Positions 46,664 through 60,353 of a DNA stretch of 64,000 nt are shown piece by piece (within the stretch, counting starts at the first letter, position 1; each line of letters begins with the position of its first letter). The translations under genes were made by a program, and so were the position numbers. Below the pieces are notes generated by a model. That model searched no databases. It had not been told where the DNA came from and was given only the letters and a program-made list of their open reading frames with translations. Source of the DNA: Metopolophium dirhodum (Eukaryota; Arthropoda; Insecta; Hemiptera; Aphididae); NCBI RefSeq assembly GCF_019925205.1, contig NC_083566.1, positions 33,418,001 to 33,482,000 of the forward strand, given 5' to 3'.

Positions 46664-49600
46664 CTCACTCCGATAACTGAAACTTGAAGATATCGAGATA
46701 TTTTATGAAAATAACCTTCAACGTAATAAAATGTGTGAGGTCATGTTAAATATATAACTACAAAATTCAAATTGTTTGTTTAAATTTAACATTGGTCCTG
46801 ATGAAATATAATTGATATTTATACAATGTTAAAGGTAACTTGATAAGTATTACTATTACTACCTATCTCCATTTAAACAAAAAATATTACATGTAATGTG
46901 TTCTGCGTGTGCTCATAAAGTTATGTTTTAGAATTTAAGTTACTTAAATTTGCTTCTAGATTCTATTAGATGGTAAATTTGAGTTAATTTAATATTAAAA
47001 TGTACATGTGATTATATTTAAATGTCTAAAATTTTAAGACACATAATATACATCAATTTATTAACATTTAACACATATGCCAATGAAATCACGCGAAGGC
47101 ATTTTGGCAGAACCTACAAATAAAAGTATACTTACTATTTTTCGTCGTCTGATTCATATAAGCCATATAGGTACAGTAAATCCATAAAAACATATAAAAA
47201 GTTATGAAAAAACCTTTTTTGTGTTCAACAGTTTCCTAGTACGACATAATAATATAATAACGTAGGTACCATATTTTTAATGTTTAAAACATTATTATTT
47301 TTAATTTTTACTCTGTACGGACAAATTTAGTGTTAAGTAAATCATTTTCCGTTACAACTACGCTTTTAGTGTTACTTATAAGTTATAGTATAGTGGCTTT
47401 TGAGGACAATTAGTGTAATGGACATAATATTATGTCCTTATACACTACACAGTATAGATTTTATAGAAATAGTAATATCACACTCTAAAATAAAATAAAT
47501 ACGACAACATAAAATCAAATGCATATTAAAAATTGTATACAGAATAGAATAATATACTAATGGAGGTAATTTTATGAGAAAAAAAACTTAACTTTAGGTT
47601 AGTTATAATCAAAAGTATGAGTGTTACCTGCAATTGTAAGCAGATTATTAGGACAGTTTAACATAGGTATCGTTTTTATCTAAAAAAAAATTAAGATAAA
47701 AAGGCTTTGGATTTCTAGAATCAATGGAATTTTTTTAAAATTGATTAAACAAAATAAATCTGGACAATCAGTCAATCCAGAAATTAATTTATGAAAAAAA
47801 ATTGAAAGTAACACTGAGCGTTTGTCTCTAAGAGGAATAATATTTAAGAAATTTAAAATATATTTTCGTACAAACCATGCACAGGCCAATGCATGTCGCA
47901 TTTAGATGACATACCTAATACAACGAAAAAAAGTTATTTTGTGCAGTTTCAATAAGTTCGTTCTGATTTAATGTATTATTAAACCAAATGAATGGCCAAT
48001 ATTCAAGGTTAGAACAAATTAACGAACATGAGTTTTTTTTTAAAAAAAAAAGGTCATGAAATATGAAAGTATTTACATATATGCTTAATAAAACCTAGAA
48101 TACGCATTGTTTTATAATAATTATAATCAAATATTCAAATAAGAAAGACAAATATTAAAGATAGAAAATTAAACACGTGTAAATATGTAGTATAACTGTA
48201 GTATAACATACATTCCATAATATGTATTCACTCTACTTTGTAGGTAGGTGCCTAGTGCCTACCTATAGTTTACAATTTGAAGGTAGGCATATTTAGGTAC
48301 TTAAACTATTACCTTATGTCAACATTTATAATTATTCATATGCATATTCATTTTTTTTTCGAGCATTTAAGTGACTATAACTTGTCATGGTTTTTCATCA
48401 TATTTCAACGTTTTGGGTGATTATAAGGGCAGGTACTGTGCACTACAAATTACTATGGGACTAAGGTACAATAATACTTGGCTGACTCGGTACTTTATAA
48501 TATAAAAGCATTAAATATTAATTAATATTTGAACTACCTACCTATTGATTATAGCATATTTTTATTAGGGTGACGCAATAGTAGAATCTGTCAAATAATA
48601 GGTCTATTGTTGTTTTTGTCTATACATGTCTATGTCTAATAACGTTAACCCAATACTCGCACTAAATTGGAAGTACGGAAACCAATTTCTCATTTAATTT
48701 GTCACGCTACACGCATCACTAAAGGTTTAAAGCACAATTCATTTTGAATTGTTTTTTTTTTTTTCATTTCGATTCTGTCATAATTGTATTAAGTAGGGGT
48801 TAGCACTTTACTCGGTTCTATATTATCATTATTATTATTATTTATTACCTATCGATAATTAATAATTTATTGTATTATTTAATATTATAATATACCTACA
48901 CGTGTTTGTGTCTAACTATGCTAAGTAATTTAATATACCTACGCGGTTAAGGTCAAATAATAAGGAAAAGTTTAGTTTGAACGGAAATTATGCGCAATGA
49001 CAAAATAAAAGTGAGTACATTATGTCATTATGCATAACTGGTAGATTATTAAAATTGAAACAATAGTAGGTATAATATAAATATTATACACACCTGCAGA
49101 ATTAACCACATGACTATATTGCAGACAAGTATCATTGCTATTTGATTTCTATAAAGTAAAACTACCCAATTCAATATCAAAACTTCATCGGTTATAATTA
49201 ATTATACTTTTAGAACAATGTTATTAAGTTAAAATTAATAAAATTGTTACATTTGTTATATTTATACTATATAATTGAAATTTTTTTTATAAATTTAGTA
49301 ACATTTTGATATTGTTTTGAGAATATTATACAAATTTAATTTAAAATTAAACATAATATTATAATACATAAATTATCATTGGTTAATTAAGTTAATTTAT
49401 AAAAAACCAACCTAATAGTTTTTAATAATATATTAGTTAATTAATTATAATAGCTTATAGCGGTAAGGTACTATTCGACAAATTATATTTAGAATTTATG
49501 AATTTATTTCATCTATGATAATTGACAACTATAATATCGTAACTTGTAGAAAAATTGCCTATGACATTTTTTTACTACAATAATGAATATAAATCATTTA

Positions 49601-49689
49601 AAGTGAAAAAATGTGCAGCATTGGAACTTTAATTTAATTTAATTTATAAATAAAGAGTTTTATTAGGTAATAATTGCAACATAGTACAG
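46664..49689. other. AT-rich, upstream region of the small secreted gene, no other gene
   Basis: The first 60 bases probably hold its 5' UTR (a TTTCAG sits just before TTATCGGAGTGAG-ATG on the minus strand and could be an acceptor). The minus-strand frame at 47680-47901 is AT-driven. Nothing else is recognisable. Confidence 0.4.
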
Positions 49690-50190
49690 GTAAGGATGGC
49701 AACGTCTGGAGCGTGATATATCGAAAGTCAATGTATCAAAAACCTAAATGGCTAAATATCGATTTTTACCAGAAGGAGTGCCTCGATTTCAACATATAGT
49801 ATCTTATCTTTTAGCAAATTGGATCAAGATGGTACTTTAAAGAGGTAATTTTTCGATTTTCCCAGTACCTAGTTATTTAATGACACGGGAAAAACCATCG
49901 ACAAATTACGAAAAACCGCTAAAAATGGGATTTTAATTTCTAATGCTTGGTTTATCACTATAGAAACGAATAAGACATTATACCTAATATTAATTCAACT
50001 TACAGGATATTATAATAAATAATAAAAATATAAAATATCCAGACTGACAAACCGTCTCCGCTCAGAATCGTTTTTCTTATACAATGATATTATATCAATT
50101 AATTGTAGTTTAATACAATCCATTATACATTGACTCACTTGTAACCTACTATACAGCACAGTGACATCCACTTACCCGCTTTTTTATTTT
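49690..50190 (-). repeat. Dispersed repeat family I, copy of the 2945 subtype
   Basis: Contains, inverted, the blocks of 2945-3215: GGGATTTTAATTTCTAATGC, AAACCGTCTCCGCTCAGAATC and GTGACATCCACTTACCCGC. It extends further left than that copy (TACCAGAAGGAGTGCCTCGA near 49770). Confidence 0.7.
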
Positions 50191-50598
50191 ATTTTCAATC
50201 ATTATATGTCGTTTTTGTAGCGTTGGTAAAAAATCTACTACCATGTTAGTATGTTACTGTACCTAATATGTAATTGGTAAACTTTAAAAAGGATTTCAAT
50301 ACTAAGGCAAATAGTGCGAATTCGGGACGTCTCCTAGTTTGGCACGCTGGAAGTAGCGCTTTTGTTTAACGCGTATTTTCTCTGATGGGAAATTTGTGTT
50401 GTGATGACAGAAATCGTCTGCTGTCAGTATGAATTGTGAAATCTTAACTCTGTGTCAAATTAAATTATAATATAAATTGTCAAGAATTTTTGCACTTGTG
50501 AAGTTAAATTACTAAATTTAAATAAAAACATATAAGTATTGTTTTTTTTTAATGATAAATATGTGGCAAAATATATCGATTAAAATAAATAAAAAAAA
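50191..50598. other. Spacer between repeats, no gene
   Basis: Somewhat GC-richer around 50310-50400 (CGGGACGTCTCCTAGTTTGG). No frame or RNA structure was recognised. Confidence 0.45.
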
Positions 50599-51918
50599 GT
50601 GTGTAAGTGGATGTCGCTCTTCTGTAGAGTAGGTTACCAGTAGGTCACTGTAATGGATGATGTTAAATTTGAAATCAATGATATAATATCATTGTATAAG
50701 AAAAACGATTCTGAGCGAAAACGGTCAGTCAGCCTATGATATTACTAAGTATATTTGATGATATTATTGTGAATAAAGTAATTTATATATATTATATTTA
50801 CCTATTTACGTGGAACCTTGTTTTAAATTTTCAATCCTCAGCTATAAAAGTTGGAACATTTTATACATTTTTAACTACAAAAAAATTATTAAATTTTGTC
50901 AAAATTCGAACTTTAAATGCTTATAAAATAAAATTGTCCCTATGTATTTTTAATATTTTTCAACTGCTATTGTAACAATATATCAGGAGCCTTACATTAA
51001 ATTTTCACGCTTTTTATCCGACAAGTATAATTTTATTGATATTTATCGAAAAAAAAAACAAAAAAAATTGAAAACTGACTATGTCCGTAAACAGCCAAAA
51101 AAGAGTCAAATTATTTTCAACATTTTATCGTGTATAGAAAATGCTAATACAAACATTCAGTGAAATTTTCAAGTATCTACAGTCATACATTTTTTAATTA
51201 CAACAAAAAAAGAAAATCGTTACACGAGATATCGAGTGAATATCAAATGTTGTAAAAATATGAATTTCAAACGATCATAAAAATTTAATTTGACTTTCTT
51301 GTAGACATTTTTTTTTTTTTTGATAAAGGTAGACAAACTTATGGATAATCTTGTATTACTTTTTCAAATCTTAGATTTAAAAAGAAAAATTTTTATGAAT
51401 TCTCAACTCGAAATAATTTGCTAATTTTTGCGATTTTTCCGTATTTTGTCAAGATTTAAAATGCTTATAAAAAAAAACTGTAATTAAGGATTTTCTATTG
51501 TTTTCATCTGCCTTTGAAACAATAACCTAGGAGCCTTCTATTAAATGTTCAAGCTTTTTTACCCGACGGGTAAAATTTTGTTTTATAAGTATTTAAAGTT
51601 TAAATTTTGACAAAAATTATCACATTTAAAATTTAATAATTATTTTGTAGTTAAAAATTTATAAAATGTTCAACTTTTATAGTTAAGGATTGAAAATTTA
51701 AGACAAGGCTCCACGTAACTAGGTTATATATAAATTACTTTATCCACAATAATATCATCAAATATACTTGGTAATATCATAGGCTGACTGACTGTTTTCG
51801 CTCAGAATCGTTTTTATTATACAATGATATTATATCATTGAATTCAAATTTAACACCATCCATTAGAGTGACCCACTTGTAACCTACTGTACAGCAGAGC
51901 AACATCCACGTACCCACC
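50599..51918. repeat. Fold-back family I element with arms of about 350 bp
   Basis: The left arm begins GTGTGTAAGTGGATGTCGC (about 50599-50945). The right arm ends ACATCCACGTACCCACC (about 51575-51918) and is its inverted copy. Both contain AACGATTCTGAGCGAAAAC, AAGTATATTTGATGATATTA and AAAATTTTCAATCCT(C/T)A-type blocks in mirror order. The middle (about 51000-51570) carries family I interior found at 10860-11200. This symmetric form may be the complete element or two inverted insertions. No transposase. The frame at 50736-50975 is read through the arm. Confidence 0.75.
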
Positions 51919-51929
51919 TTTTTTCATTT

Positions 51930-52810
51930 TTTTTGTGTCTCGACACCACCTTTTAGGACAGTAAAAGTCCTTGGATTTTCTTCAACAGTAAATTTTCTAA
52001 GAGGAAAGTGAATCTAGTTGGTACTTTGGGGGGTCAAAAGTAAAAATTTCCCAGTAGTTTTCAAAAGCGACGTGAGAAACAAAAGAAAAATTAAGGAAAA
52101 ACGGGAATTTTTACACAAAATCTGTTTTCGAGAAATTCGATTTTGGTTTTTGTGTAACTCTAAAACAAATAACGTATATACATGAAATTTCCACTGGTTG
52201 TTTATATTTGCATTTTCTATACACGATAAAATTTTAAAAATATTTTGATTTGTTTTGAACTGTTTAGGAACATTTTCAGTTTCTAATTTTATTAGTATTT
52301 TTTTCTATGGGTGTCAATTAAACTTTATTTGTTAGGTAAAAAAGCTTGACAATTTAATACAAGACTCCTACTATATTGTTACAGTGATATTTGAAAAATA
52401 TTAAAAATCCTTAGTCACGGTTTTTATTTATAAGCATTTAAGGTTCAAATCTTGACAAAATACGGAAAAACACGAAAATTAGCAAATTATTTTGAGTTGA
52501 GAATTCATAAAAATTTTTCTTTTTCAATATAAGATTTGAAATTGTAATTCAAGATCATCTGATCATCCATAAGTTTGTCTACCTTTATCAAATTTACGGT
52601 TCCACGTAAATAGGTTATATATAAATTACTTTATTCACAATAATATCATCAAATATACTTGGTAATATTATAGGCTGACTGACCGTTTTCGCTCAGAATC
52701 GTTTTTCTTATACAATAATATTATATGATTGAATTCAAATTTAACACCATCCATTACAGTGACCCACTTGTTACCTTTTGTACAGGAGAGCGACATCCAC
52801 TTACCCACCT
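51930..52810 (-). repeat. Dispersed repeat family I, adjacent direct copy
   Basis: Begins with TTTTGTGTCTCGACACCACC and CTTTTAGGACAGTAAAAG, as in 10615-10650, and ends GCGACATCCACTTACCCACC. It lies 12 bases after the fold-back copy, so 50599-52810 is a compound array of at least three terminal segments. Confidence 0.75.
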
Positions 52811-53290
52811 TTTTGTATTTATTTATTGATTTTTTTGTTAAGTAACAATTTTGAATGTTTTATTAATGAAAAGTATATAGTCAGATTATAAAATAATATT
52901 ACCTATTGACCGAAATGTTAAATTATCAACATTAAATTCGTCAATTCAAATTGAATTTAATTTATAGTATTTTTATGTACCCAATAACAACTTATGCTTA
53001 AGTTTACATTTTCAACTTAGATTTATAAAATATTTAAATTTATTATCATAATAAAAACAATTTTTGTACTAATACATTGTTTACAAATACAACACGTTTA
53101 TTGTTTATACAACTTCTATAATATTTTTTCTAGTTTTAAATTATTTTTTTCAACAGGACAATATAGAATCTCGTTGCTGTGAATCATGTATTCTTAGTAA
53201 TGAACAAATATATCTTTGAGATTTATGCAAAATACAAGATAACTAATAATTACCAACCAGTTGTACTTAGACAAATGTTTATTTATTTTT
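52811..53290. other. AT-rich, no gene seen
   Basis: Poly-T and AT sequence. A TTTTTCAACAG acceptor-like site near 53158 precedes a short open stretch (DNIESRCCESCILSNEQ) that may belong to the integrase-like remnant downstream. Confidence 0.35.
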
Positions 53291-53650
53291 ATTAAATGTT
53301 TCAGAAGACCATAGAAAAGGAAAGAAAAAATACAAAATTGTCTCTTAAACAACAAGCTGAAACATCGCTTCGCTCAGAATCTAAAAAATAAGTTCAACTC
53401 CATTAAAAAAATTTCACCATGTAGTGTGTTGGCGAAACAGTTAGATTCAAACTACCTACCAGAAGTAGACAGAAGTAAAGGTGATCCACAGAATATACTT
53501 TTTGCCATTTTGTCTACTACAGATAACCAATTCTACAAACTCGGAAATAATAATGGCACACTTCTTCAACATTATTCAAGAAATCAACTTTCTGTATGTT
53601 CTGAATCACTGATATATATTTTAGAAGTGTCTGCTACAATAATAATATAA
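53291..53650 (+). pseudogene. Transposon-derived integrase gene, C-terminal remnant
   Basis: The plus frame is open from about 53340 to the stop after 53647. It reads ...KISPCSVLAKQ, then YLPEVDRSKGDPQNILFAIL, NQFYKLGNNNGTLLQHYSRN and QLSVCSESLI. The layout, a V-P-x-VDR-x-x-GDP-N-I-L segment then F/YKLG-x-x-G-L-x-x-YSRNQ, is what I associate with the C-terminal SH3-like tail of the transposon-derived integrase proteins annotated in insects as 'KRAB-A domain-containing protein 2-like'. No catalytic DDE core is visible, so this is a fragment. The assignment is from memory of the pattern and needs a search. Confidence 0.4.
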
Positions 53651-54790
53651 TATCATTGCACTTGCCCACCTTTTTTAAATTGTATATAGTACTTGTATTA
53701 TACATCTGCCAACACATGACAAAAATTTAGTTTGTCACACAATTGTGAGCGAACACCACAACTTTTGTTTAGGACAAAACATATGTAACAAAAATAATAA
53801 GACAAAGCAAAATGTTGTTTTTAGTGAGGTAATTTATGGTACATTTCTATCAAATTTTATCGATTTTTATAAAATGTAAGAAAAATTTAGGTAATTTAAG
53901 TTTAAAAATGCACTAACATTTCAAAACATAGCCTAAAAATAAAAATTCTTTTTTAACAAATTTTATGCTTAAAAAGCAATGGTTTTTTTTCAAAATAAAA
54001 TTTGATTTAAATCTACGACCTTGTAATTACAAAATATAAATCAAAGTATAACCTTAAACTTTGGACTTTTAGTTATGACTTTAACCATATGTTTATACAT
54101 TGTGGAATTTATTCTGTAATTACCAATTAGTAATGATATTTTCTGATTAATCCATGGGGCATAATATCAAAATTTGATGAAGCATTTTTTATGACACAGT
54201 TGAAAAAAATCTGACATACAATAATCATAGACATAATAATTGTTTGATTGATTTATAAAAGTATAAAAATATTACATCAAATCATAAATAATAATATATT
54301 AGACAGCTTCATTTATATCATTATTTTTTAATTCATTTAAGTAGCTTCAGTAGAATATTTAAATGTTCCAAATTGTGTATTGTAATTTTTACTTTTAAGT
54401 GCATGGTCTACTTAATTTGTAGTATTACTAAAATATAAACATGGAAAAAATTGACATTTAATTTCATATGATAGTGGGATAAGATAAATGATTATATGGT
54501 TTGATACAAAATCATATTATTAAAATATAAATAATTATAGTATTAATTTTATAACAATTAAATTAAATATGGAAATTGTATATAATAATGTACTCATAAT
54601 ATACTTAGAATGACTGTTGACAAATATTTTGTTCAAAATGAGATACAGCTTAATAAAATATAATAACATTATTGAACTTAAGAATTTAAGTATTATTACA
54701 GAACATATATTAAAGCATACATGTATGTAATTTACATATATCAGGTGGTAACAGGCCATAATATAAAATTTAATTAACAATTTTAATTGA
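53651..54790. other. 3' flank of the SGPP gene, no other gene
   Basis: AT-rich. I see no canonical AATAAA on the minus strand within the first 250 bases after the SGPP stop, so its poly(A) site is not placed. Confidence 0.45.
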
Positions 54791-57700
54791 CTACTTAGCT
54801 TCATGGTAAAATGACTGTCTTGACATAGATAATAATTTTTGCAACATTGGTATCAAAACCATAATATTGAAAGATACCAAGTAAAATGTCAAATACTTGT
54901 AAGTAATATCTAATAGAGGAATATGCCTATTCAGTGCATCATCAAATATTCTCATACCACTTTTAATTAATATTTTATCTACAACACACAGAATGTACTT
55001 AATAATTAAAAATAACAAGACTATGCAACAATAGCCCAAACCACTTCTGATCACAATCAAACCTGATAACAAAAAAAAAATAGATAATTAGATATTTTAA
55101 ATCTTGATAATGATAATTTAAAATGTTAACTCATTTACATTTTAATGTGATAAAAAAAAATAACTAATAAGATGTCAGGTCTGATGAATAATATAAGTTA
55201 TTTTTGTTGAAAATGTTATTGGAAAATAGATATATATTGTCAATATCACAAACAGAAAATTATCAAAATACAAAAAAATGTATTTCTTTCAAATTTTCCT
55301 CTAAAATATTGTTTGTTAAATGTTTTTCAAAAATAAATATTCTTTTGTTTAATATAAAATGTGTTTAAATAAGCGGTTTGTACAATTCATAAATGAAAAC
55401 AATAAACATACATTTCATAAGTTTTCAATAGTGTAAGTACTTACCTAAATCATAAATTGAAGGCCAACTGATTGGATTATTCATTGGGTTCATAACACGA
55501 TAATCGTCTTGAATATCTAATGTGATTATCAACCAACCTCCAGTCAGTATACCTGCAAAAGTTCCTAAAATTATAGTTGTATCACCCCTGAAACAAAAAC
55601 ATATATTGACATTTTAAACAAAGAAATTGCTCATTATAAAGAAATTAAAAGAAGCATTGATATAATAATATAATATAAAATAATAATATATGACTCAAAT
55701 ATCATTATAATTTATTAATTTATAAATAATACTATTTGTTCTTTTTAAGTACAACTTATATAGTAATTACTTATTTATATATGGTTGCATATTTATGTAT
55801 AACAACTTTTTGGTTAAAAGCTAAAAAAATATATATGTAGGTATAGATATTACTTATTTATATGTCAATAGTACAGAAATCAATACCGTATATCATTTAC
55901 AAAACAAATTATTTAAACCGTAATAAATATAGTAGTCTAGAATGCTATATTAAAATACATTTATTTTGTAAATACTGGTAAATTTTTAGAATCGCAGACA
56001 TACCCCCCCCCCCTCCGAATATATTTTTATGCAGACAGCGGCCATTTCCCCCCTACCATTTTTTTAAAAGTTTACAATTTAATAATATTATATTATTATT
56101 TAATATGAAATTATTTATTTTTCTCCTATTGTGTAATATTTTCAAATATTTGTATAAATACAATAAATTATAGATGTATATTTTTAAACAACTGAACTAC
56201 TTGAATCAAATTCATAAGCAATTATTAAACTGTTAAATATCCAAACTGGTACAGTTTTAACAAAAATAAAAATATGAACAAAGGCTAAAAAATATGTGTT
56301 TGGAAATAAAAAAAGAATCAAAAATCAAAAGTTTTTTTACGAAATTTATCATTTTTATTAATGATTAATTATATTTTATTTTATTTTATACTTATTTTTA
56401 TTTTTATTGTTTCAAGTAGTTCAGTTGATCAAACATAAACATTTATAATCTATTTTATTTATGAAAATAAAAAAATGTTTATATATTATATAATTCAATT
56501 CAATAGTATTAGTCAATAATAAACTTTAAAAAAAATGAGGGAAGATGTCCAAATCAAAAATATATCGGGTGGGATAATTGTCCTACTAGACCAGCGGTTT
56601 CTAACCTGTGGTCCACAGCCCCCTGGAGAACAGCGATACTCATGTAGAGGGTCCGCAGAAGCCTTAACACATAACATGCGTCAATAAGTGAAAGAATGCA
56701 TTATTACAATATTGTTGGATTATTATAATTTTTTTTCATTTATAATATTATGTAGATTCTACACCAAATAATTGTATTATTAATATTTATTAAGTAATCA
56801 GTTTTCCTTGTTCATACAAAATGTACATGCGTACAGCACTGTAGTCTTGGCAGTCTTATATTTACTGCCACTAAGTGCAGTTGATCGATCGTACTCAATT
56901 ATAGTTTTATATTACATTTTTATAAAAAAAAATAATTGTAATAAAAATAATTATAAATGTGTATGTTTTGTTATGTCTACTTATGTAATTTGTAATATAA
57001 AATAATTATTATAATTTTGGTTATGATAACATGAGATGTCCAATTACCAAATTGTTATACATTATTATGAATTATCATTATTTTGTATACGTAAAGAAGT
57101 ACAAGTAGTTGTAACAAAATTCTTTAGAATAAAATAAAATTTATATTTGTATTTATGCACATAATATTGGTTTATTGCTTGGTTTAAACTAGACAAAAAC
57201 AATCTATAAATTGCCTTACCAGCGCACTCTTAATTGGACACTAAAACATTATATCATTTCAAAAACTGGGTTTCTTGAACATTTAGAAGTATTTGTTCTA
57301 TCATAAATAGTAATCAAATACATAAGAAAGATCATTCTTCATTTACAGGAATAATAATAAGCAAAATAAACTGATTAAGTACATTCCTTGCCTTGCTCAA
57401 AACCTTGAAGACATTAATAATTTATTTTAAATATAATTTACTTGGTAGGCGTCCACTGATCACTAGTTGGGTAAATTATTACTAAGCACACAGTAACAAC
57501 AATAAGTATCAATGGTGTCCATTCATTATACATAAGATAACGGTCTAAAACATCAGCCAATGGTACAAATGGAATCAACAAAATAGTAGCTAATAGCAGG
57601 CCAGCAATCACATCCTAGAATAAAAATGGATTAAAACATTTTAATATTTATGCATATGTATATATTAAGTGAATTTATTATATTTGAATGCAGTTTTTCA

Positions 57701-60353
57701 TTAATCAGTATTTTTATGAATTATATAACTATGTCATTAGTTAACATATTTTAGTATTTATGTATTTTATAAATTCTAGAATACTTGCAGTTTTTGAGAA
57801 TTTATCAGACTGCCACTGTTATTATATATTTTTCAACTTAAAAATATTACTAAAAATGCATATAAATACAATGAAATCAATAGAAATAATATTTATTTAT
57901 TTCAGTTGAATAAAAGATATGAAATAAATTTTGTATTGGAAAAACCAATACATAAAAAAAGTATTAATAGAATAATATATTATAATATTTGATTGAGTTA
58001 TATTTTATACATTAAAAAAAAATTGTTGCATGGAAAAATCTTCTCTTCAAAATTAAATTGAATTATTTTCCTAATTAATAGGATTATGTCACACAACATA
58101 CATTTTTTTTTGCTCCCGTCTTTCCCCCCTAGTTCTACGCATTAAACAAATTACCCACATACTTCACCAGTCAAATTATAATAATACACCTATGTTGACC
58201 TGGTCAATATACAATAGTATTACACATTTCTATTAATTATGTTATTTGCAGGTATACTCTGTTTACATTCATACATGAGTAACCTTGGACTGCAGGCTTC
58301 ATACGACAATAACAATAGGTCCCTAACACACCCCAAATTCTGAGTTTAATCTTATATGAGGCAGAGTATACTCTGTGTAATCGTAAGTACCCATAAATAA
58401 CAATTATAAACAACATATTACGAGATTTGGTACTTATAAATAAAAATAACAACTTAGTATTCAGAAAGTATTGTCATTTAATTTAATTTTTAAATATATA
58501 TATGAAATTAGGCCACAATAAGAAGCATTTTAATAATGAATAATAAAAGTGAATGCATTTTTTTAAATTTAATTATAACGTTTTAATATTTATATTATTC
58601 TACTTAAAATATTTTTTTCCTGAATATTATGATAGCTTTTGATAACGTCGTTATAAGTTGAAACTACTAAAAAAAAAATGTATATCTTGGATAATTTGTG
58701 AATCAATATAAATATGAATGACATACCTATCATTGAGAGTTCAATTTGAAATTAAATCATAATTGTCTCGACTTTTAAAAAATTGCAGATCTAATAAAAT
58801 CTAATTGCTTTCAAAGTTATTCATTCCATAATGTATTGTTTCCCAAGTCATTTGTTCGGTAACAAAAAAAATTTGATCTCGAGAAAGGAGTGCAATAGGT
58901 AGTTAATACTTCATTTCTAACCTTCGATGAATGTATTCACTAATTATTGTTATTTCAAACATAAAAGATACAAATTTATATAGCTGTTAAGAAATGTCAT
59001 TGTTATAAAAATATTTTATCATAATGTTAATTGTGCACATAATTATGTTATTTGTACATTCATATCAAAATTATTTCCTATGCATAGTTTTGGATCCATC
59101 CACGGATATTTGTATTTTTACTGGTAATTAAATAACTCTCAATAACTATCAGTAAGGATATGAGTATATGTAGATTTCAAATCGTTTTAACACAATCATT
59201 CATATACCTACAACAAAGTACAAACTACATAATACTATAATAGCCAATAGGTAATAAAAGACAAGGCTAATAATATATTTTATATTAATATGTTCTCTTT
59301 GTGAATTACACCAAACAAATTCATTAAAAGTATACAGAGAGCCTTTGTAATGTAGGTATACAATAAATGTAATTTGCTTTCAAAATGATATGGTTTTTTT
59401 ACTATTGGTTTTGATAAAAAAAATTATATAACCTACATTGACTGTTTAGTATTAACACCAAATCGGATAACCTAACCATTACAATGAGCCTTGAAAATCT
59501 TTGAACTAATTCTTTTGTGACTTGAACAATGATTGTTTATTTAACGTTAAAATTAGATTAGATAGGCATGTATTATTTTAATTTTATATATAACAAATAA
59601 CTTACCAAAACTGTGTGCATGCCTAAATACAAACGACTAAGCGAAATTAACATGCACCATAGAAATACTACTATGATACCAATGCTGAAGTTGATCTAAA
59701 AAAGAAAATAATATAATGAAACCAACAAATGTATAGTTTAAATAGTATATGAAATTAAGTACTTGATATCGATTTGAAATGAAATATAAAACAGAAAATG
59801 GTAATGCAATACTAATCATAGCATGGGTCGAAGGCATTCCATATTCAATAGACCATTTAGTTTGTAGTCTAATAACTGGAGGACATTCCGGTCTCGGCCA
59901 CTGTACTATGTCTTTAATGGATTGACCTGAACAGAAATTAACAGGAAAACCGACAAATAAATAAATCTCGTACAAGCGTTAACAACAAACATTATTACCA
60001 ATGTACATAACAGCAGCCCAGACGAGGACCATTTTCCTAGCAACAGCCGAGTCTATGTTCCATATCAGGAATGGTATGACGATGGCATATCCGATTTCGT
60101 CACCGAGGTACGTGCCAAACAAAAACAAGTAATACCAAAACTTGTTAGTGATGGTGTGATTGACGTCGTTTGACTTGCGCAACGCATTGCCATTGCTGGT
60201 CTTGGACTCACCATTGTCCAGCGACGGAACGGTAACACCGTTGTCCGACGAGCCATACCGCACCACTCCAAAAGACCTTTGAAAACGGGCGACCAGTTCG
60301 GGGTCTTTAAAGTAGTCAACGCAATCCTTTACGCATTCCTTGACGGTATCCAT
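54791..60353 (-). CDS. SGPP1: Sphingosine-1-phosphate phosphatase, six exons
   Basis: Removes the phosphate from sphingosine-1-phosphate in the ER membrane, feeding sphingosine to ceramide recycling. Coding exons (minus): 60353-59999, 59926-59763, 59695-59606, 57614-57442, 55587-55445, 55062-54791. All introns are GT-AG and phases agree (1,0,0,2,1), for 398 residues, close to vertebrate SGPP2. The lipid-phosphatase (PAP2) motifs are intact: C1 K123-(x6)-R130-P131 in KDIVQWPRP, C2 P150-S-T-H153 in YGMPSTHAM, C3 S193-R194-(x5)-H200-(x3)-D204 in SRLYLGMHTVLD. H153 and H200 are the expected catalytic histidines. There are several hydrophobic membrane segments from residue 75 on; the N-terminal 70 residues are hydrophilic. 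The start is supported by the first ATG after a GC-rich leader. Introns 3 and 4 are about 2.0 and 1.9 kb, the others 67-382 bp. The symbol denotes the family; SGPP1 versus SGPP2 orthology is not resolved. Confidence 0.96.
56170..56460. repeat. Inverted repeat inside SGPP intron 4
   Basis: Perfect 17-bp arms, CAACTGAACTACTTGAA at 56189-56205 and its reverse complement at 56411-56427, with looser pairing outside them (TATAGATGTATATTTTTA and its mirror). Probably a small palindromic MITE. Confidence 0.55.
56590..56720 (+). mobile_element. hAT (Charlie-like) terminal fragment
   Basis: CCAGCGGTTTCTAACCTGTG followed by GTCCACAGCCCCCTGG resembles the 'CAGNGGTTCTCAA' type of hAT terminal repeat found in many animals. 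No right-hand partner is found in the intron. A similar CAGCTGCGGTCCACGAAGC sequence lies at about 61974. Confidence 0.4.

Noticed and set aside
50736..50975. 79-codon plus-strand frame
   Set aside because: Read-through of a repeat arm that recurs elsewhere with stops.
59979..60000. Open continuation of SGPP exon 1 past MYIG
   Set aside because: The true donor GTAAT at 59998 and the phase-matched exon 2 restore the conserved C1 motif, so the extension is intron.
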